The position numbers and the translations under genes are program-made. 64,000 bases of DNA from Bacteroidia bacterium (GTDB lineage Bacteria > Bacteroidota > Bacteroidia > UKL13-3): positions 1-64,000 of the forward strand of contig JAIBAK010000015.1 in assembly GCA_019695215.1 (NCBI GenBank), written 5' to 3'. Of the stretch, positions 18,641 through 27,273 are shown in pieces. Each line of letters begins with the position of its first letter. Position 1 is the first letter of the stretch. The notes under the pieces are model-generated. The model did not search any database. It was not told the origin of the DNA and saw only the letters and a program-made list of their open reading frames with translations.

Positions 18641-18859
18641 TTTCTTCAGACCAGTAGTCAGGCTTCAGCACGTAGTTAGGTTTGGTAACAATTTCATACT
18701 TTTGGGAAAAATAGCACTTAGATGAAACAAAGTGTTGTTAATAAAAAGATACTTGTTACAAACTATTTCCAGCTGCGGCAGGCGTGTTAACTTGAGCATA
18801 ATGCAAGATATGAAACTGTTTTTTCGTAATCATTTGGTGAATCACGACCAGATTAATTA

Positions 18860-18867
18860 TAAATTTG
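18860..18867 (+). promoter_or_regulatory. -7 box four bases before an ATG
   Basis: TAAATTTG, a full match to TAnnTTTG, followed by ACTT and the ATG at 18872. TTG at 18834-18836 is 23 bases upstream, a little long. Predicts a leaderless mRNA. Confidence 0.5.
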
Positions 18868-18871
18868 ACTT

Positions 18872-20233
18872 ATGAAAGTTATTCAATTTTTCTTTTACAT
18901 TTTGTTTGTGCTATTGATTTCAAATTGCTCAAATAATGGCACCATAACTTCAGCTAAAGATTTTGCAAAAGAATTTCATGAAAACAATCCCGGTTTTTAT
19001 GCTAACCATTTCAATAATGTAATAACTCTCAAAGGTAAGGTGGTTGAAATCGGGGAGTCTAACAATTTGCCTGATAATTATTTTGTTAAATTATTAGGAT
19101 ATAAAACTGAAAGGGGAAACGTAAATGTACTTTGTTACTTTTCCTCAATCGACCAAATAAAAAATCTAAAATTAGGTGAATCGCTAATAATTGGAGGAGT
19201 TTGTAAGTTAAGCGATGAGTGCAAATATTCTCGTTGCTATCCGGCTATTTTCAGATGCAAAGTTCTAAAAAATGGAGAGGTTTACCTAATAAAGAAAGGT
19301 CTTCGCAAAAATTTTAAAAAATATGACATCCCAAATGAAACGGTGAAGCCATATATACAATTATATAACGATTTAAAAGCTAATGGCGTTCAGGGATTGC
19401 CAAACACTGTTGGCGAGTTTAAAACTAAATTATTAACAAACGACAAAGCCCTGCTTTCCTCTTTAGGTGCAGCCCGTAAACTTCAGCTAGATGTTGCACA
19501 ATACGACATTGAAAACTTGGCAATTCTGCGTGAACAACTTGGCCTTGTTGACAAAGGGGAAAATAATAGAAATCAATTAAAGCCATACGAAAAATTATAT
19601 GAAAACTTAAAAAGCAACGGTGTTCAGGGTCTACCAAACACTGTTCACGAATTCAAGTCTATATTATTAAAAAACGATAAGGCGCTTTATTCGGCTATTG
19701 GAATAGCGGCAAAACTTGGCTTAGATACGCCTCAAGAAATTGAAAACACAGCCGTTCTCCGGGAACAACTTGGACTTGTTGACAAAGAAGTTAAACGTGG
19801 CAATATTTTGTTTAACACATACTCAAGTAAAAAATACAATTACTACATTAGTATTCCGTCAAATTTTAAGCAGGAAAAGGGTAAAGGTCCGCATATTGAT
19901 TTGATATTTGTTAATAAAGATGGGAGTTCTATTAGTACCAATATATCCGATAGGATGAAGGAAGAGTTTAATTTTACCGCACACGATTATAACAAAGAAA
20001 TGTTTTTGCCATTGTTTTCCTCGATTAATGCAGAAGAAAAAACAATTGTTGCTAAACAAAAAGCGTATATCTACGAAGCGGAAAAAATCGACAGTAAATT
20101 GAAATTTATATGTTGCTATCTATTTTATAAAGATAAGGCAATTGTCATTACATGCAGCAGTGAGAAAAGCAAGTTTAATCAATATCGGGAACTGTTTAGA
20201 AAAAGTATCTTTTCGTACACCTATGAAAAATAA
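18872..20233 (+). CDS. Lipoprotein with OB-like domain and a tandem-duplicated module
   Basis: 453 residues, family not recognised. Lipoprotein signal LLISNC puts the lipid on Cys19. Residues about 30-140 (ITLKGKVVEIGES, NVNVLCYFSS, KLGESLIIGGVCK) look like the tRNA_anti-like OB fold found in Bacteroidota periplasmic proteins. Two copies of a module of about 65 residues follow (about 161-226 and 237-301); both hold NGVQGLPNTV, LLxNDKAL, and LREQLGLVDK. The C-terminal 140 residues are a mixed domain with NYYISIPSNFKQEK. AT-rich compared with the porin before it. It ends just before an REP that acts as terminator. Confidence 0.7.
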   Translation: MKVIQFFFYILFVLLISNCSNNGTITSAKDFAKEFHENNPGFYANHFNNVITLKGKVVEIGESNNLPDNYFVKLLGYKTERGNVNVLCYFSSIDQIKNLKLGESLIIGGVCKLSDECKYSRCYPAIFRCKVLKNGEVYLIKKGLRKNFKKYDIPNETVKPYIQLYNDLKANGVQGLPNTVGEFKTKLLTNDKALLSSLGAARKLQLDVAQYDIENLAILREQLGLVDKGENNRNQLKPYEKLYENLKSNGVQGLPNTVHEFKSILLKNDKALYSAIGIAAKLGLDTPQEIENTAVLREQLGLVDKEVKRGNILFNTYSSKKYNYYISIPSNFKQEKGKGPHIDLIFVNKDGSSISTNISDRMKEEFNFTAHDYNKEMFLPLFSSINAEEKTIVAKQKAYIYEAEKIDSKLKFICCYLFYKDKAIVITCSSEKSKFNQYRELFRKSIFSYTYEK

Positions 20234-20246
20234 ACTTTTCAGTTTT

Positions 20247-20279
20247 TGTCCAAGGTTGGCATCCCTGCCGACCTTTTTT
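20247..20279 (+). terminator. Degenerate REP acting as terminator
   Basis: TGTCCAA then GGTTGGC-ATCCCT-GCCGACC and a run of T. It is the same family as the four palindromes around the transposase at 45 kb, with one mismatch in the stem. It lies 14 bases behind the lipoprotein stop and has the form of an intrinsic terminator. Confidence 0.65.
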
Positions 20280-20333
20280 CTGGCGATCAATTACCTTTGC
20301 TATCTCGTGAATTGAAAAAGGAACAATATAAAG

Positions 20334-20909
20334 ATGACAGACGCCAAAACTATTGAAGATTTAAATTCATTTTTGGATGACAGTAAAATTAGTAAAAAAC
20401 TCATTCTAACGTCCATACACATATCGTTGTTTGAGTTAATCAACTATCAGGTTGTAAACGCACTTAAATATTTTTTTAGCAATGACATCAGGTTGATTAA
20501 TGGTAAATTAGTAACATGTGACGAAACACAAGAGTATATCGACAATGTTAAACGACATTTCAAAAAAGACCTATACAAATCATCAGCTTATTGGTACATG
20601 ACCAATGACATAATTGAGAAAGATGATTTTGATTTACTTGTTAAGTTCCGAGATGACCGTAATGACGCAGCTCATGAAATCATCAATATTCTATTCGACA
20701 GTAACTTTTCAATTGTGCATGCTGACTTTAAGAAGGTCGTGGATATATATAAAAAAATTTGTTTATGGTGGATTCGTGAGGTTGAAAGCACAACTAATCC
20801 TGCGTTTGACAATATTAATCGTGACACGTTTGACTTTGAAAAGGCTATCGAACCACAACTTTTTCCAGCTAATAGACTACTTGACTTGTTAAAAAATATT
20901 GATAATTAG
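20334..20909 (+). CDS. HEPN-like domain protein
   Basis: 191 residues, mainly helical. Residues about 100-120 hold KFRDDRNDAAHEI: R109-N-x3-H114 is the R-[N/H/D]-x(4-6)-H type motif that marks HEPN RNase domains. The preceding half (ISKKLILTSIHISLFELINYQVVNALKYFF) supplies the long helices expected upstream of it. HEPN proteins act as RNases in toxin-antitoxin, abortive infection and CRISPR systems, while others only bind. No MNT nucleotidyltransferase antitoxin is next to it. Family membership rests on this motif alone. Flanked by repeat-rich DNA. Confidence 0.55.
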   Translation: MTDAKTIEDLNSFLDDSKISKKLILTSIHISLFELINYQVVNALKYFFSNDIRLINGKLVTCDETQEYIDNVKRHFKKDLYKSSAYWYMTNDIIEKDDFDLLVKFRDDRNDAAHEIINILFDSNFSIVHADFKKVVDIYKKICLWWIREVESTTNPAFDNINRDTFDFEKAIEPQLFPANRLLDLLKNIDN

Positions 20910-20922
20910 CACTCCGCCTTCG

Positions 20923-20967
20923 CTCGCGTACCGCGAGTGTAAGCTAACTGCACCGGCCTATGGCCGG
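20923..20967. terminator. Two GC-rich hairpins between convergent genes
   Basis: CTCGCG-TAC-CGCGAG (20923-20937) and CCGGCC-TAT-GGCCGG (20953-20967) lie between the stop of the HEPN-like gene and the stop of dinB. No long T run follows either, so they may be terminators of a factor-dependent kind or small repeats. Confidence 0.4.
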
Positions 20968-20998
20968 CCACTAAAATCCACGGTTGTTTTTCGCCAGG

Positions 20999-22195
20999 TT
21001 ATTTCTTAATCCCCTTAAACGGATTAAACTCCCGCAGTTTTGTTTCCAGGGTAACGGCCCGTTGCACGGCATCGGTGCCAAAGCGGTTGCGCATGCGGTC
21101 CATGGCAGCGTATAGCAGCACATTTTTCTGGGTATTGTCAAACAATGTAAACTGATACGAGCCCTGTATTAAATGACTGAAGCGCACACCCACCAGGCGC
21201 ACCAGCATACGTTTCTGGTACAGTTTATCAAACAGCTCTTTTACTTTTTCCATGAGCAAATGGTCTAAGGTGGTATATGGTATACGTGCCTGCATGCTGT
21301 AGGTGTTAAAATCGGAGTAGCGTAGTTTTACTGTAACGCAGCCGGTCAGTTTGTTTTCGCTGCGCAGCTGGTAAGCCAGTTTTTCGGTCATGCTCAGCAA
21401 AAAAGTGCGCAGTTGCCGTACATCGGTGGTATCGGTATCAAAAGTCTGTTCGCTCGAAATAGATTTTCGTTCCGAATAAGGCTCTACCGGGCTGTTGTCA
21501 ATACCATTGGCTTTTTTCCATATCACGATGCCGTTTTCGCCCAGCACTTTTTCCATCAGCTCTACGGGCATTTGCTGTAAAGTGTGAATATGCTGCACAC
21601 CCATGCTGCGCAGCAGCTGATAGGTTTTTTCGCCCACCATCGGAATTTTTTTTACCGACAGCGGAGCCAGAAAACTTTTTTCTGTTCCGAATTCAATTTG
21701 TTTTTGTCCGTTGGGTTTGGCTTCGCCCGTTCCCACTTTCGAAACGGTTTTGTTGGCCGACAGGGCAAAGGAAATGGGCAGGCCCGTTTCGCGGGTTATT
21801 TTTTGTCTTACCTCGGTGGCCAATTTATAACAACCAAAAAAACGCTCCATGCCGGTAAGGTCCATGTAAAATTCATCAATCGAAGTTTTTTCATAAACCG
21901 GCACTTCTTCCGCAATAATTTGCGTAACCATATCCGAGTATTTGCTGTAGCTTTCCATATCACCGCGCACCTGTATGGCCTGCGGACACAACTGCTTAGC
22001 CATACGCATGGGCATGGCCGAGTGTATTCCGAATTTGCGGGCCTCGTAGCTGCAACTCGCCACTACTCCCCGGCTTCCGGTGCCACCCACCAGCACTGGT
22101 TTCCCTATCAGTTTGGGATTCGACAGCCGCTCTACCGATACAAAAAAAGTATCGAGGTCAATATGTACCACATTGCGCGGAGTAGAAGAAATCAT
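20999..22195 (-). CDS. dinB: DNA polymerase IV (Y family)
   Basis: 398 residues, full length. Catalytic motifs: VVHIDLDTFFVSVE (first Asp), CSYEARKFGIHSAMPM, and SIDEFYMDLTG (Asp-Glu pair). The thumb and little-finger domains follow (LSANKTVSKVGTG; FDTDTTDVRQLRTFL). It performs error-prone translesion synthesis. It is divergent from an XRE/S24 regulator across 63 bases holding an inverted repeat, so its expression is probably controlled by that LexA-like protein. No UvrX, ImuB or DnaE2 companions are seen. Confidence 0.95.
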   Translation of the reverse strand: MISSTPRNVVHIDLDTFFVSVERLSNPKLIGKPVLVGGTGSRGVVASCSYEARKFGIHSAMPMRMAKQLCPQAIQVRGDMESYSKYSDMVTQIIAEEVPVYEKTSIDEFYMDLTGMERFFGCYKLATEVRQKITRETGLPISFALSANKTVSKVGTGEAKPNGQKQIEFGTEKSFLAPLSVKKIPMVGEKTYQLLRSMGVQHIHTLQQMPVELMEKVLGENGIVIWKKANGIDNSPVEPYSERKSISSEQTFDTDTTDVRQLRTFLLSMTEKLAYQLRSENKLTGCVTVKLRYSDFNTYSMQARIPYTTLDHLLMEKVKELFDKLYQKRMLVRLVGVRFSHLIQGSYQFTLFDNTQKNVLLYAAMDRMRNRFGTDAVQRAVTLETKLREFNPFKGIKK

Positions 22196-22221
22196 TGGTA
22201 AAAAACTTCATTACAAAATTC

Positions 22222-22258
22222 GCTACAAAAATTAACAAACAGTGCTTAGTTTTGTAGC
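22222..22258. promoter_or_regulatory. Operator between dinB and the S24 regulator
   Basis: GCTACAAAA (22222-22230) and TTTTGTAGC (22250-22258) form a perfect 9-bp inverted repeat, spacer 19. The right arm overlaps the -7 box TAGTTTTG (22247-22254) of the S24 gene, four bases before its ATG. A related half-site, TTACAAAATT, lies at 22211-22220 on the dinB side. Probable binding site of the regulator, controlling both genes. Confidence 0.6.
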
Positions 22259-23050
22259 ATGTTAATGATTGCAAAGAACATCAGGTTTTTGCGCAACAAG
22301 CGAAAACTCTCGCAGGAACAGCTGGCCGATGAGCTGGGGATTACCCGCTCACGCATTGGCTCGTACGAAGAAGGCCGTTCGGAACCCAATATTCAAATGC
22401 TTATTGCCCTTTCCGATTTTTTTAAACTGCCTGCCGATGCATTAATCCGAAACGATTTGTCGAAGTCGGGCGAGCAATCGTTTATTGAACTGGGTAAACA
22501 CCGGGTTTTGTTTCCGGTGATGATTGATGAGCACAACAACGACACCATTGAAGTAGTGCCTGCCAAAGCATCGGCCGGCTATTTAAACGGGTATGCCGAC
22601 CCCGAGTATGTGGAAGGCCTGCAGCGCATGAACCTGCCTTTTATCCCTTCGGGCAAACACCGCGCGTTTCCCGTTAATGGCGATTCGATGCCTCCGCTGG
22701 GAAAAGGAAGTTATGTGGTGGGCAAATTTATAGAAGACATAAAAAACCTGCGCAGCGCACAAACCTATGTGCTGCTTACCCGCAGCGATGGCATTGTTTA
22801 TAAACGCGTGTACAACGAGCTGAAAAAAGATAAAACCCTGCTGCTTGTATCCGACAACAAGGCCTACGAGCCCTATAAAGTGCATGCGGCCGATGTGCTG
22901 GAAATATGGGAATATGTATGCAGCATTAATACGGGCAGCTACACCCAAAACGATTTGAATCTGGAAAGCATTATGCACATGCTGCGGCAAATGCAGGTAG
23001 AGCTGCAGGATATACGGGGAGGAAAAGTAACACAGAAGAGTACTACTTAA
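22259..23050 (+). CDS. LexA-like regulator: XRE HTH plus S24 peptidase domain
   Basis: 263 residues. An XRE helix-turn-helix covers 4-62 (LSQEQLADELGITRSRIGSYEEG). A LexA/UmuD-type S24 domain covers about 95-240: candidate cleavage site A106-G107 in KASAGYLN, nucleophile S143 in NGDSMPP, and general base K182 in IVYKRV. The parts needed for RecA-stimulated self-cleavage are thus all visible. The C-terminus is a short coiled tail. Divergent from dinB, whose damage response it probably controls. ATG at 22265 is an alternative start. Confidence 0.88.
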   Translation: MLMIAKNIRFLRNKRKLSQEQLADELGITRSRIGSYEEGRSEPNIQMLIALSDFFKLPADALIRNDLSKSGEQSFIELGKHRVLFPVMIDEHNNDTIEVVPAKASAGYLNGYADPEYVEGLQRMNLPFIPSGKHRAFPVNGDSMPPLGKGSYVVGKFIEDIKNLRSAQTYVLLTRSDGIVYKRVYNELKKDKTLLLVSDNKAYEPYKVHAADVLEIWEYVCSINTGSYTQNDLNLESIMHMLRQMQVELQDIRGGKVTQKSTT

Positions 23051-23612
23051 CCCATTCTAACGGCCAACCAATATCTTCAATAAGTTTGGAGATTTGCTTC
23101 TCGGGGTAAACTGGCTTTTTTCTTTTATTATACAAGTTGGCTAAGCAATCGATTTCCGGAAGATTCCCGTATTCATCATTATGTAAGTATAAAACCCCTA
23201 ATAGCTCCGAGTAGTAAAAGTAGTAGTGATTATGTTCCATCCACTCGCTTGTTTTACCTAAGTCAAAAAGAGTGACTCTTATGGAATCTTTTCCAAATAG
23301 AAATAATTTACTTCCACGGTAAATCAGATCTAACGAATTAACTCTACACCAAAAGCTATCTGGTTGAAATGGATCCCACTTAAAGTTGGGGGAGCAATAG
23401 TTGATAAAAGAATCAAGGAAGGATTTCCTGAGAATTATTCCTACGTTTTTCGGGAAGGCCACAAAGGAGGAGTTTTTTATTTTAACAGAACTTATTAGGC
23501 AGCTATCTGGGTAGGAGATGTAATGTTTCCAGTATATATATTCATCATTTTGTGCGTACAAAAAATTCAAAGTCACCAAGAGAAAAATGTAAGTTACAAT
23601 TATTTTTTGCAC
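23043..23612 (-). CDS. Secreted protein of unknown function
   Basis: 189 residues, not recognised. Signal peptide 1-20 (IVTYIFLLVTLNFLYAQ). The mature part is rich in aromatic residues (YIYWKHYISYP, EHNHYYFYYSELLG) and ends IGWPLEWVK. It overlaps the 3' end of the S24 gene by 8 bases, convergent. No neighbour on its own strand. Base composition is more AT-rich than the regulator next to it. Confidence 0.65.
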   Translation of the reverse strand: MQKIIVTYIFLLVTLNFLYAQNDEYIYWKHYISYPDSCLISSVKIKNSSFVAFPKNVGIILRKSFLDSFINYCSPNFKWDPFQPDSFWCRVNSLDLIYRGSKLFLFGKDSIRVTLFDLGKTSEWMEHNHYYFYYSELLGVLYLHNDEYGNLPEIDCLANLYNKRKKPVYPEKQISKLIEDIGWPLEWVK

Positions 23613-23709
23613 AGATTCGAGGATTAAATAATGGATTAATTACAAAGATAAGGATTGGTCTATAAAACATCTTTCATTAACTTAATCAATCTTCTTATCT
23701 TCGCTGCGC

Positions 23710-24933
23710 ATGACTGTTCAACGCAAAAACGCCCTCATCTTTGTTTTCATCACCCTGCTCATTGATGTTATCGGGCTGGGCATTATTATTCCGGTAGTAC
23801 CCAAACTCATCAGCGAGCTTACCGGCAAAGGACTCAACGAAGCCTCGCGCTACGGTGGGTGGCTTATGTTTTGTTATGCAGGCATGCAGTTTATTTTTTC
23901 TCCTGTGCTCGGAGGGCTGAGCGATCGTTACGGACGCAGACCCGTGTTGTTATTTTCGCTGCTGGGGCTGGGGGTTAATTTTATTTTTCATGCGCTGGCA
24001 CCCACCATTGCGTGGCTTTTTATAGGCCGCATTTTAGCAGGCATTATGGGAGCCAGTTTCTCAACGGCCACCGCTTATATTGCCGATATCAGCACCCCCG
24101 AAAAACGTGCGCAGAATTTCGGGCTCATCGGTGTGGCGTTTGGGCTGGGATTTATGCTGGGGCCTGTCATCGGGGCGCAGTTTGCTCAAATAAGTTTGCG
24201 GGCTCCGTTTTATGCCGCCTCGGCTTTTTCGTTGCTCAATGTGGTGTATGGTTTTTTTGTATTGCCCGAGTCGTTGCCTAAAGAAAACCGCAGGGCTTTT
24301 GACTGGAAACGGGCCAACCCGGCAGGGTCTTTAAAACACCTTACCAAGTATCCGGTAATTTCAGGATTGGTAGCTTCGCTGGTATTGGTGTACTTAGCCT
24401 CGCATGCCGTGCAAAGCAACTGGAGTTTTTTCACCATGTACCGTTTTAAATGGACCAGTGTAGAGGTAGGCTATTCACTGGGGTTTGTGGGGCTTTTGGT
24501 GATGCTGGTGCAGGGCGGTTTGATACGCGTGGTGATTCCTAAGTTAGGTCAAAAACGTTCGGTGTTTCTTGGAATGATATTGTACTCCGTGGGATTAATG
24601 CTGCTGGCATTTGCCACACAAAGCTGGATGCTGTACGCTTTTCTTGTTCCGTATTGTCTGGGTGGTATTGCAGGTCCCGCTTTGCAGGGAATTATTTCAA
24701 GTCAGGTGCAGGCCAACGAACAGGGCGAGTTGCAGGGAGCATTAACCAGTTTAGTAAGTGTTACGGCTATTGTGGGCCCGCTGCTTATGAATAACCTGTT
24801 TGCTTTTTTTACCTCGAAGCATACACCCGTATATTTTCCCGGAGTTTCGTTTTTTACCGGAGCTGTTTTTACCATCATCAGCACCCTGCTGGCTATGCGC
24901 TCGCTGAAACATTTTCACAACCGCCCGCATTAA
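23710..24933 (+). CDS. MFS transporter, TetA-type drug exporter family
   Basis: 407 residues, 12 hydrophobic helices. MFS signature A is GGLSDRYGRRPVLLFS after helix 2, and the antiporter motif C lies in helix 5 (GVAFGLGFMLGPVIGAQ). The start, FVFITLLIDVIGLGIIIPVVP, is typical of the DHA1 TCR/Tet group. Members expel tetracycline or related compounds in exchange for protons; substrate not predictable here. A -7-like TATCTTCG lies 6 bases before the ATG. Confidence 0.9.
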   Translation: MTVQRKNALIFVFITLLIDVIGLGIIIPVVPKLISELTGKGLNEASRYGGWLMFCYAGMQFIFSPVLGGLSDRYGRRPVLLFSLLGLGVNFIFHALAPTIAWLFIGRILAGIMGASFSTATAYIADISTPEKRAQNFGLIGVAFGLGFMLGPVIGAQFAQISLRAPFYAASAFSLLNVVYGFFVLPESLPKENRRAFDWKRANPAGSLKHLTKYPVISGLVASLVLVYLASHAVQSNWSFFTMYRFKWTSVEVGYSLGFVGLLVMLVQGGLIRVVIPKLGQKRSVFLGMILYSVGLMLLAFATQSWMLYAFLVPYCLGGIAGPALQGIISSQVQANEQGELQGALTSLVSVTAIVGPLLMNNLFAFFTSKHTPVYFPGVSFFTGAVFTIISTLLAMRSLKHFHNRPH

Positions 24934-25049
24934 ACGGTTGCTGCGAAAAGATAATAATCAACGCAGTCAGCAACTTAACATCCTGTGCGAAATTATCCGG
25001 TAACATTGCGCAAAAACACAGATTTTTGCAGCCTCAAAAGTTTTTTGTT

Positions 25050-25982
25050 ATGAGTCAGAATGAACACATCGAATGCCTGATCATCGGATCGGGTCCTGCC
25101 GGATATACCGCAGCCATTTATGCCGCACGTGCCGATATGAAACCGGTAATGTACGAGGGCATGCAGCCGGGCGGACAATTAACCATTACCACCGAAGTAG
25201 AAAATTATCCGGGTTTCCCGCACGGAGTACAGGGCCCCGAAATGATGAATATGTTTAAAGAGCAGGCCACCCGCCTGGGAGCCGATGTACGTTACGGAAT
25301 GGCAACGGCCGTTGATTTTTCAAACCGTCCGTTTAAAGTGACCATTGACGAATCGAAGGTGGTAGAAGCCCAAACCGTAATTATTGCTACCGGAGCCAGT
25401 GCCAAATGGCTGGGTATTCCCAGCGAGCAGCGCCTCAACACCCGTGGTGTATCGGCCTGTGCCGTGTGCGATGGATTTTTCTTCCGTGGCAAAGATGTGG
25501 CTATTGTGGGCGGTGGTGATACGGCCTGCGAAGAGGCTTCGTACTTAGCCAAACTATGCAACAAGGTGTACATGATTGTGCGAAAAGAATCGTTCCGCGC
25601 CTCTAAGGCCATGCAGCAGCGTGTTTCCACCACACCCAATATCGAAATTTTGTACAATACCGAAACCGATGAAATTTTGGGCGAAGACAAAGTAAGCGGT
25701 GCACGCCTGCGCAACAATAAAACGAATGAACTGCGCGAGATTGCCATCAGCGGTTTTTTTGTGGCCATAGGGCATCATCCCAATACCGATATTTTTAAAG
25801 GGTGGATTGATTTGGATGAACAGGGATATATTAAAACCGTTCCGGGTTCATCGCGCACCAATATAGCCGGAGTATTTGCCTGTGGCGATGCGCAGGACAA
25901 AATTTACCGTCAGGCCATCACCGCAGCCGGAAGCGGTTGCATGGCTGCATTGGATGCTGAGCGTTTTCTGGCGGCACAGTAA
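25050..25982 (+). CDS. trxB: Thioredoxin-disulfide reductase
   Basis: 310 residues from the ATG at 25050; a TTG at 25026 would add 8 residues the family lacks. FAD motif IIGSGPAGYTAAIYAAR, redox centre C137-A-V-C140 followed by DGFFFRGK, NADPH motif VAIVGGGDTACEEA, and the second FAD motif GVFACGDAQD. It is the low-molecular-weight bacterial form and reduces thioredoxin with NADPH. Stands alone; convergent with the first barrel gene. Confidence 0.96.
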   Translation: MSQNEHIECLIIGSGPAGYTAAIYAARADMKPVMYEGMQPGGQLTITTEVENYPGFPHGVQGPEMMNMFKEQATRLGADVRYGMATAVDFSNRPFKVTIDESKVVEAQTVIIATGASAKWLGIPSEQRLNTRGVSACAVCDGFFFRGKDVAIVGGGDTACEEASYLAKLCNKVYMIVRKESFRASKAMQQRVSTTPNIEILYNTETDEILGEDKVSGARLRNNKTNELREIAISGFFVAIGHHPNTDIFKGWIDLDEQGYIKTVPGSSRTNIAGVFACGDAQDKIYRQAITAAGSGCMAALDAERFLAAQ

Positions 25983-26003
25983 AAAGCAAAAAAACATTAA
26001 CAG

Positions 26004-26657
26004 CTAGGAGGCTTTCCTGTATTTTTTGGGAATCAGGTAAAATCCCAGACTAACGCCACCCCAAAGTGCAGTGGGGTTTGGAAAAAAGGCCGCCTTATGA
26101 AACTTCGTATGAGTGGTTTGTTTAAAATACGAATTTTGCATTGGATGGTCGGTACTGCCTAAACCAAGCACCGGCATAATATAAACCCGCAATACAAACG
26201 AGTTGTTTTTGGCGTAATACCTGTATCCCGTTTTCATGAAGCAGTACGAAAATGATTTTCTTTCCCGTGAAGTAAAATAATGCTCTACAAAGGTGTCGTT
26301 GCCATTTATGGTAGTATTTCCAGATTCAAAGAAATGAAGCTTTTTCCCTTCGTAATAGCCAAGCCCATATCCAAACCCAAACTCCATGTAATGGCTACGC
26401 TTACCGGCTAATATAAATACAGAAGCATTGCCTCCAACCATTAAATGTAGCCCTGCCCATGGCAAGGATGTTCCAATATTATACCCCAGAGCGCCTCCCT
26501 TAAAATTCCATAGCTTTTTATCGTAGTTAAAGGAAGGGACAATACTTTGGCCACCTAAATCAATATAAAATGAATGTCGGATCAGGCTATCTGGGCAGCC
26601 CGTTGAAAATGCGGATTGTCCTGTTGAAAGAAGAAATATAACTAATAAGATACGCAT
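26004..26657 (-). CDS. Small outer-membrane barrel, pair 1
   Basis: 217 residues from the ATG at 26657 (signal peptide RILLVIFLLSTGQSAFS); longer forms would put a charged stretch before the signal. Shares with the barrels at 27805 and 29059 an N-terminal motif DSLIR...Y-x-D-L-G-G-Q-x-I-x-P-S-x-N and the ending LWGGVSLGFYLIPKKYRKAS. In between are amphipathic strands (YMEFGFGYGLGYYEG, YCFMKTGYRYY, FVLRVYIMPVLGLG). Probably an 8-10 strand barrel. Divergent from a lipoprotein gene only 31 bases away. Family not recognised. Confidence 0.75.
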   Translation of the reverse strand: MRILLVIFLLSTGQSAFSTGCPDSLIRHSFYIDLGGQSIVPSFNYDKKLWNFKGGALGYNIGTSLPWAGLHLMVGGNASVFILAGKRSHYMEFGFGYGLGYYEGKKLHFFESGNTTINGNDTFVEHYFTSRERKSFSYCFMKTGYRYYAKNNSFVLRVYIMPVLGLGSTDHPMQNSYFKQTTHTKFHKAAFFPNPTALWGGVSLGFYLIPKKYRKAS

Positions 26658-26672
26658 CCGATCAATATTTGT

Positions 26673-26680
26673 TAACTTTG
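26673..26680 (+). promoter_or_regulatory. -7 box of lipoprotein 1
   Basis: TAACTTTG matches TAnnTTTG, 8 bases before the ATG at 26689, in the 31-base gap between the two divergent starts. No clear TTG at -33. Confidence 0.4.
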
Positions 26681-26688
26681 ATTTTGAA

Positions 26689-27126
26689 ATGGCGAATAAA
26701 GGTATGATTTTTTTTAACACAGCATACTCAAAAGTAAAAAACAAATTAAGACGTTTTTATTTTCTTGGGTCACTTCTATTTGTCTGCTCTTTTTTTCAGT
26801 CTTGTATCGGATCCGGTGAAACCTCAGGTACGATGTATTATGTGCTTACTGGAACCGTAGTGGACATTTCTAATGGCAAGCCCGTAGAAGACGCGCGCAT
26901 TGCGGTGTATGCAGAAAGTGCAAATTTAGAAACAGAAGAAAGGACTATGGAAGTTGCCTGTTACAGCGGTCGAAATGGGAAATTTTATGTTAAACTTAAC
27001 TCAGTTGAGGTAAGTGATACACATTTCCCAATCTATTTCATTTTTCATATTACCCATTCAAAATACAAAACAGAATACTATTCTTCCCATTCCACCAATA
27101 ATAAAATCAGCCTCCGGCCAAATTAA
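26689..27126 (+). CDS. Small lipoprotein with Ig-like regulatory domain, pair 1
   Basis: 145 residues. A long N-terminus leads into the hydrophobic stretch and lipobox FFQSC (Cys at about 42). The mature part has one CarboxypepD_reg-like beta-sandwich: YVLTGTVVDISNGKPVEDARIAVYA, a variable loop, then GRNGKFYVKL. Paralogues at 28509 and 29740 align over this whole stretch. Such domains in Bacteroidota are binding or structural modules of surface lipoproteins. Divergent from the barrel at 26004. ATG at 26704 is a possible alternative start. Confidence 0.75.
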   Translation: MANKGMIFFNTAYSKVKNKLRRFYFLGSLLFVCSFFQSCIGSGETSGTMYYVLTGTVVDISNGKPVEDARIAVYAESANLETEERTMEVACYSGRNGKFYVKLNSVEVSDTHFPIYFIFHITHSKYKTEYYSSHSTNNKISLRPN

Positions 27127-27223
27127 GGAAAGGGTGCCTGTATATAATACGGCAAAAGCAGGTTGTAGCTTCGGATTCGCTAGGCCACTTAATATTGAAA
27201 AGAGTAAACAGCCAAAAGTATAA

Positions 27224-27242
27224 TCCGTCAGGATGATTTCCC
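27224..27242. repeat. Relic of a barrel-gene 3' end
   Basis: TCCGTCAGGATGATTTCC here also occurs at 27801-27818, where it spans the stop codon and last codons of barrel 2. Here no gene is attached. It looks like the remnant of a duplication or deletion end point in the paralogous array. Confidence 0.5.
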
Positions 27243-27273
27243 GCTTTTGATTTTATGCAATGGTGTCAGTGCA

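Larger units (their letters stand above)
18080..18871. other. 792-base gene-free repeat region
   Basis: No credible gene: short overlapping frames exist on both strands, but all run through repeats. The region holds at least five copies of a small GTCATnnnGA...AGCATCT repeat (listed separately) and two related CCCCCTT-n(5)-GCGTGGG segments at 18164-18183 and 18568-18585. Positions 18641-18859 show nothing recognisable before the -7 box of the next gene. Confidence 0.75.

Noticed and set aside
18104-18671. Overlapping short frames on both strands in the repeat region (up to 98 codons)
   Set aside because: All run through palindromic repeats, have repeat-like compositions and no start signals; coding is not credible.
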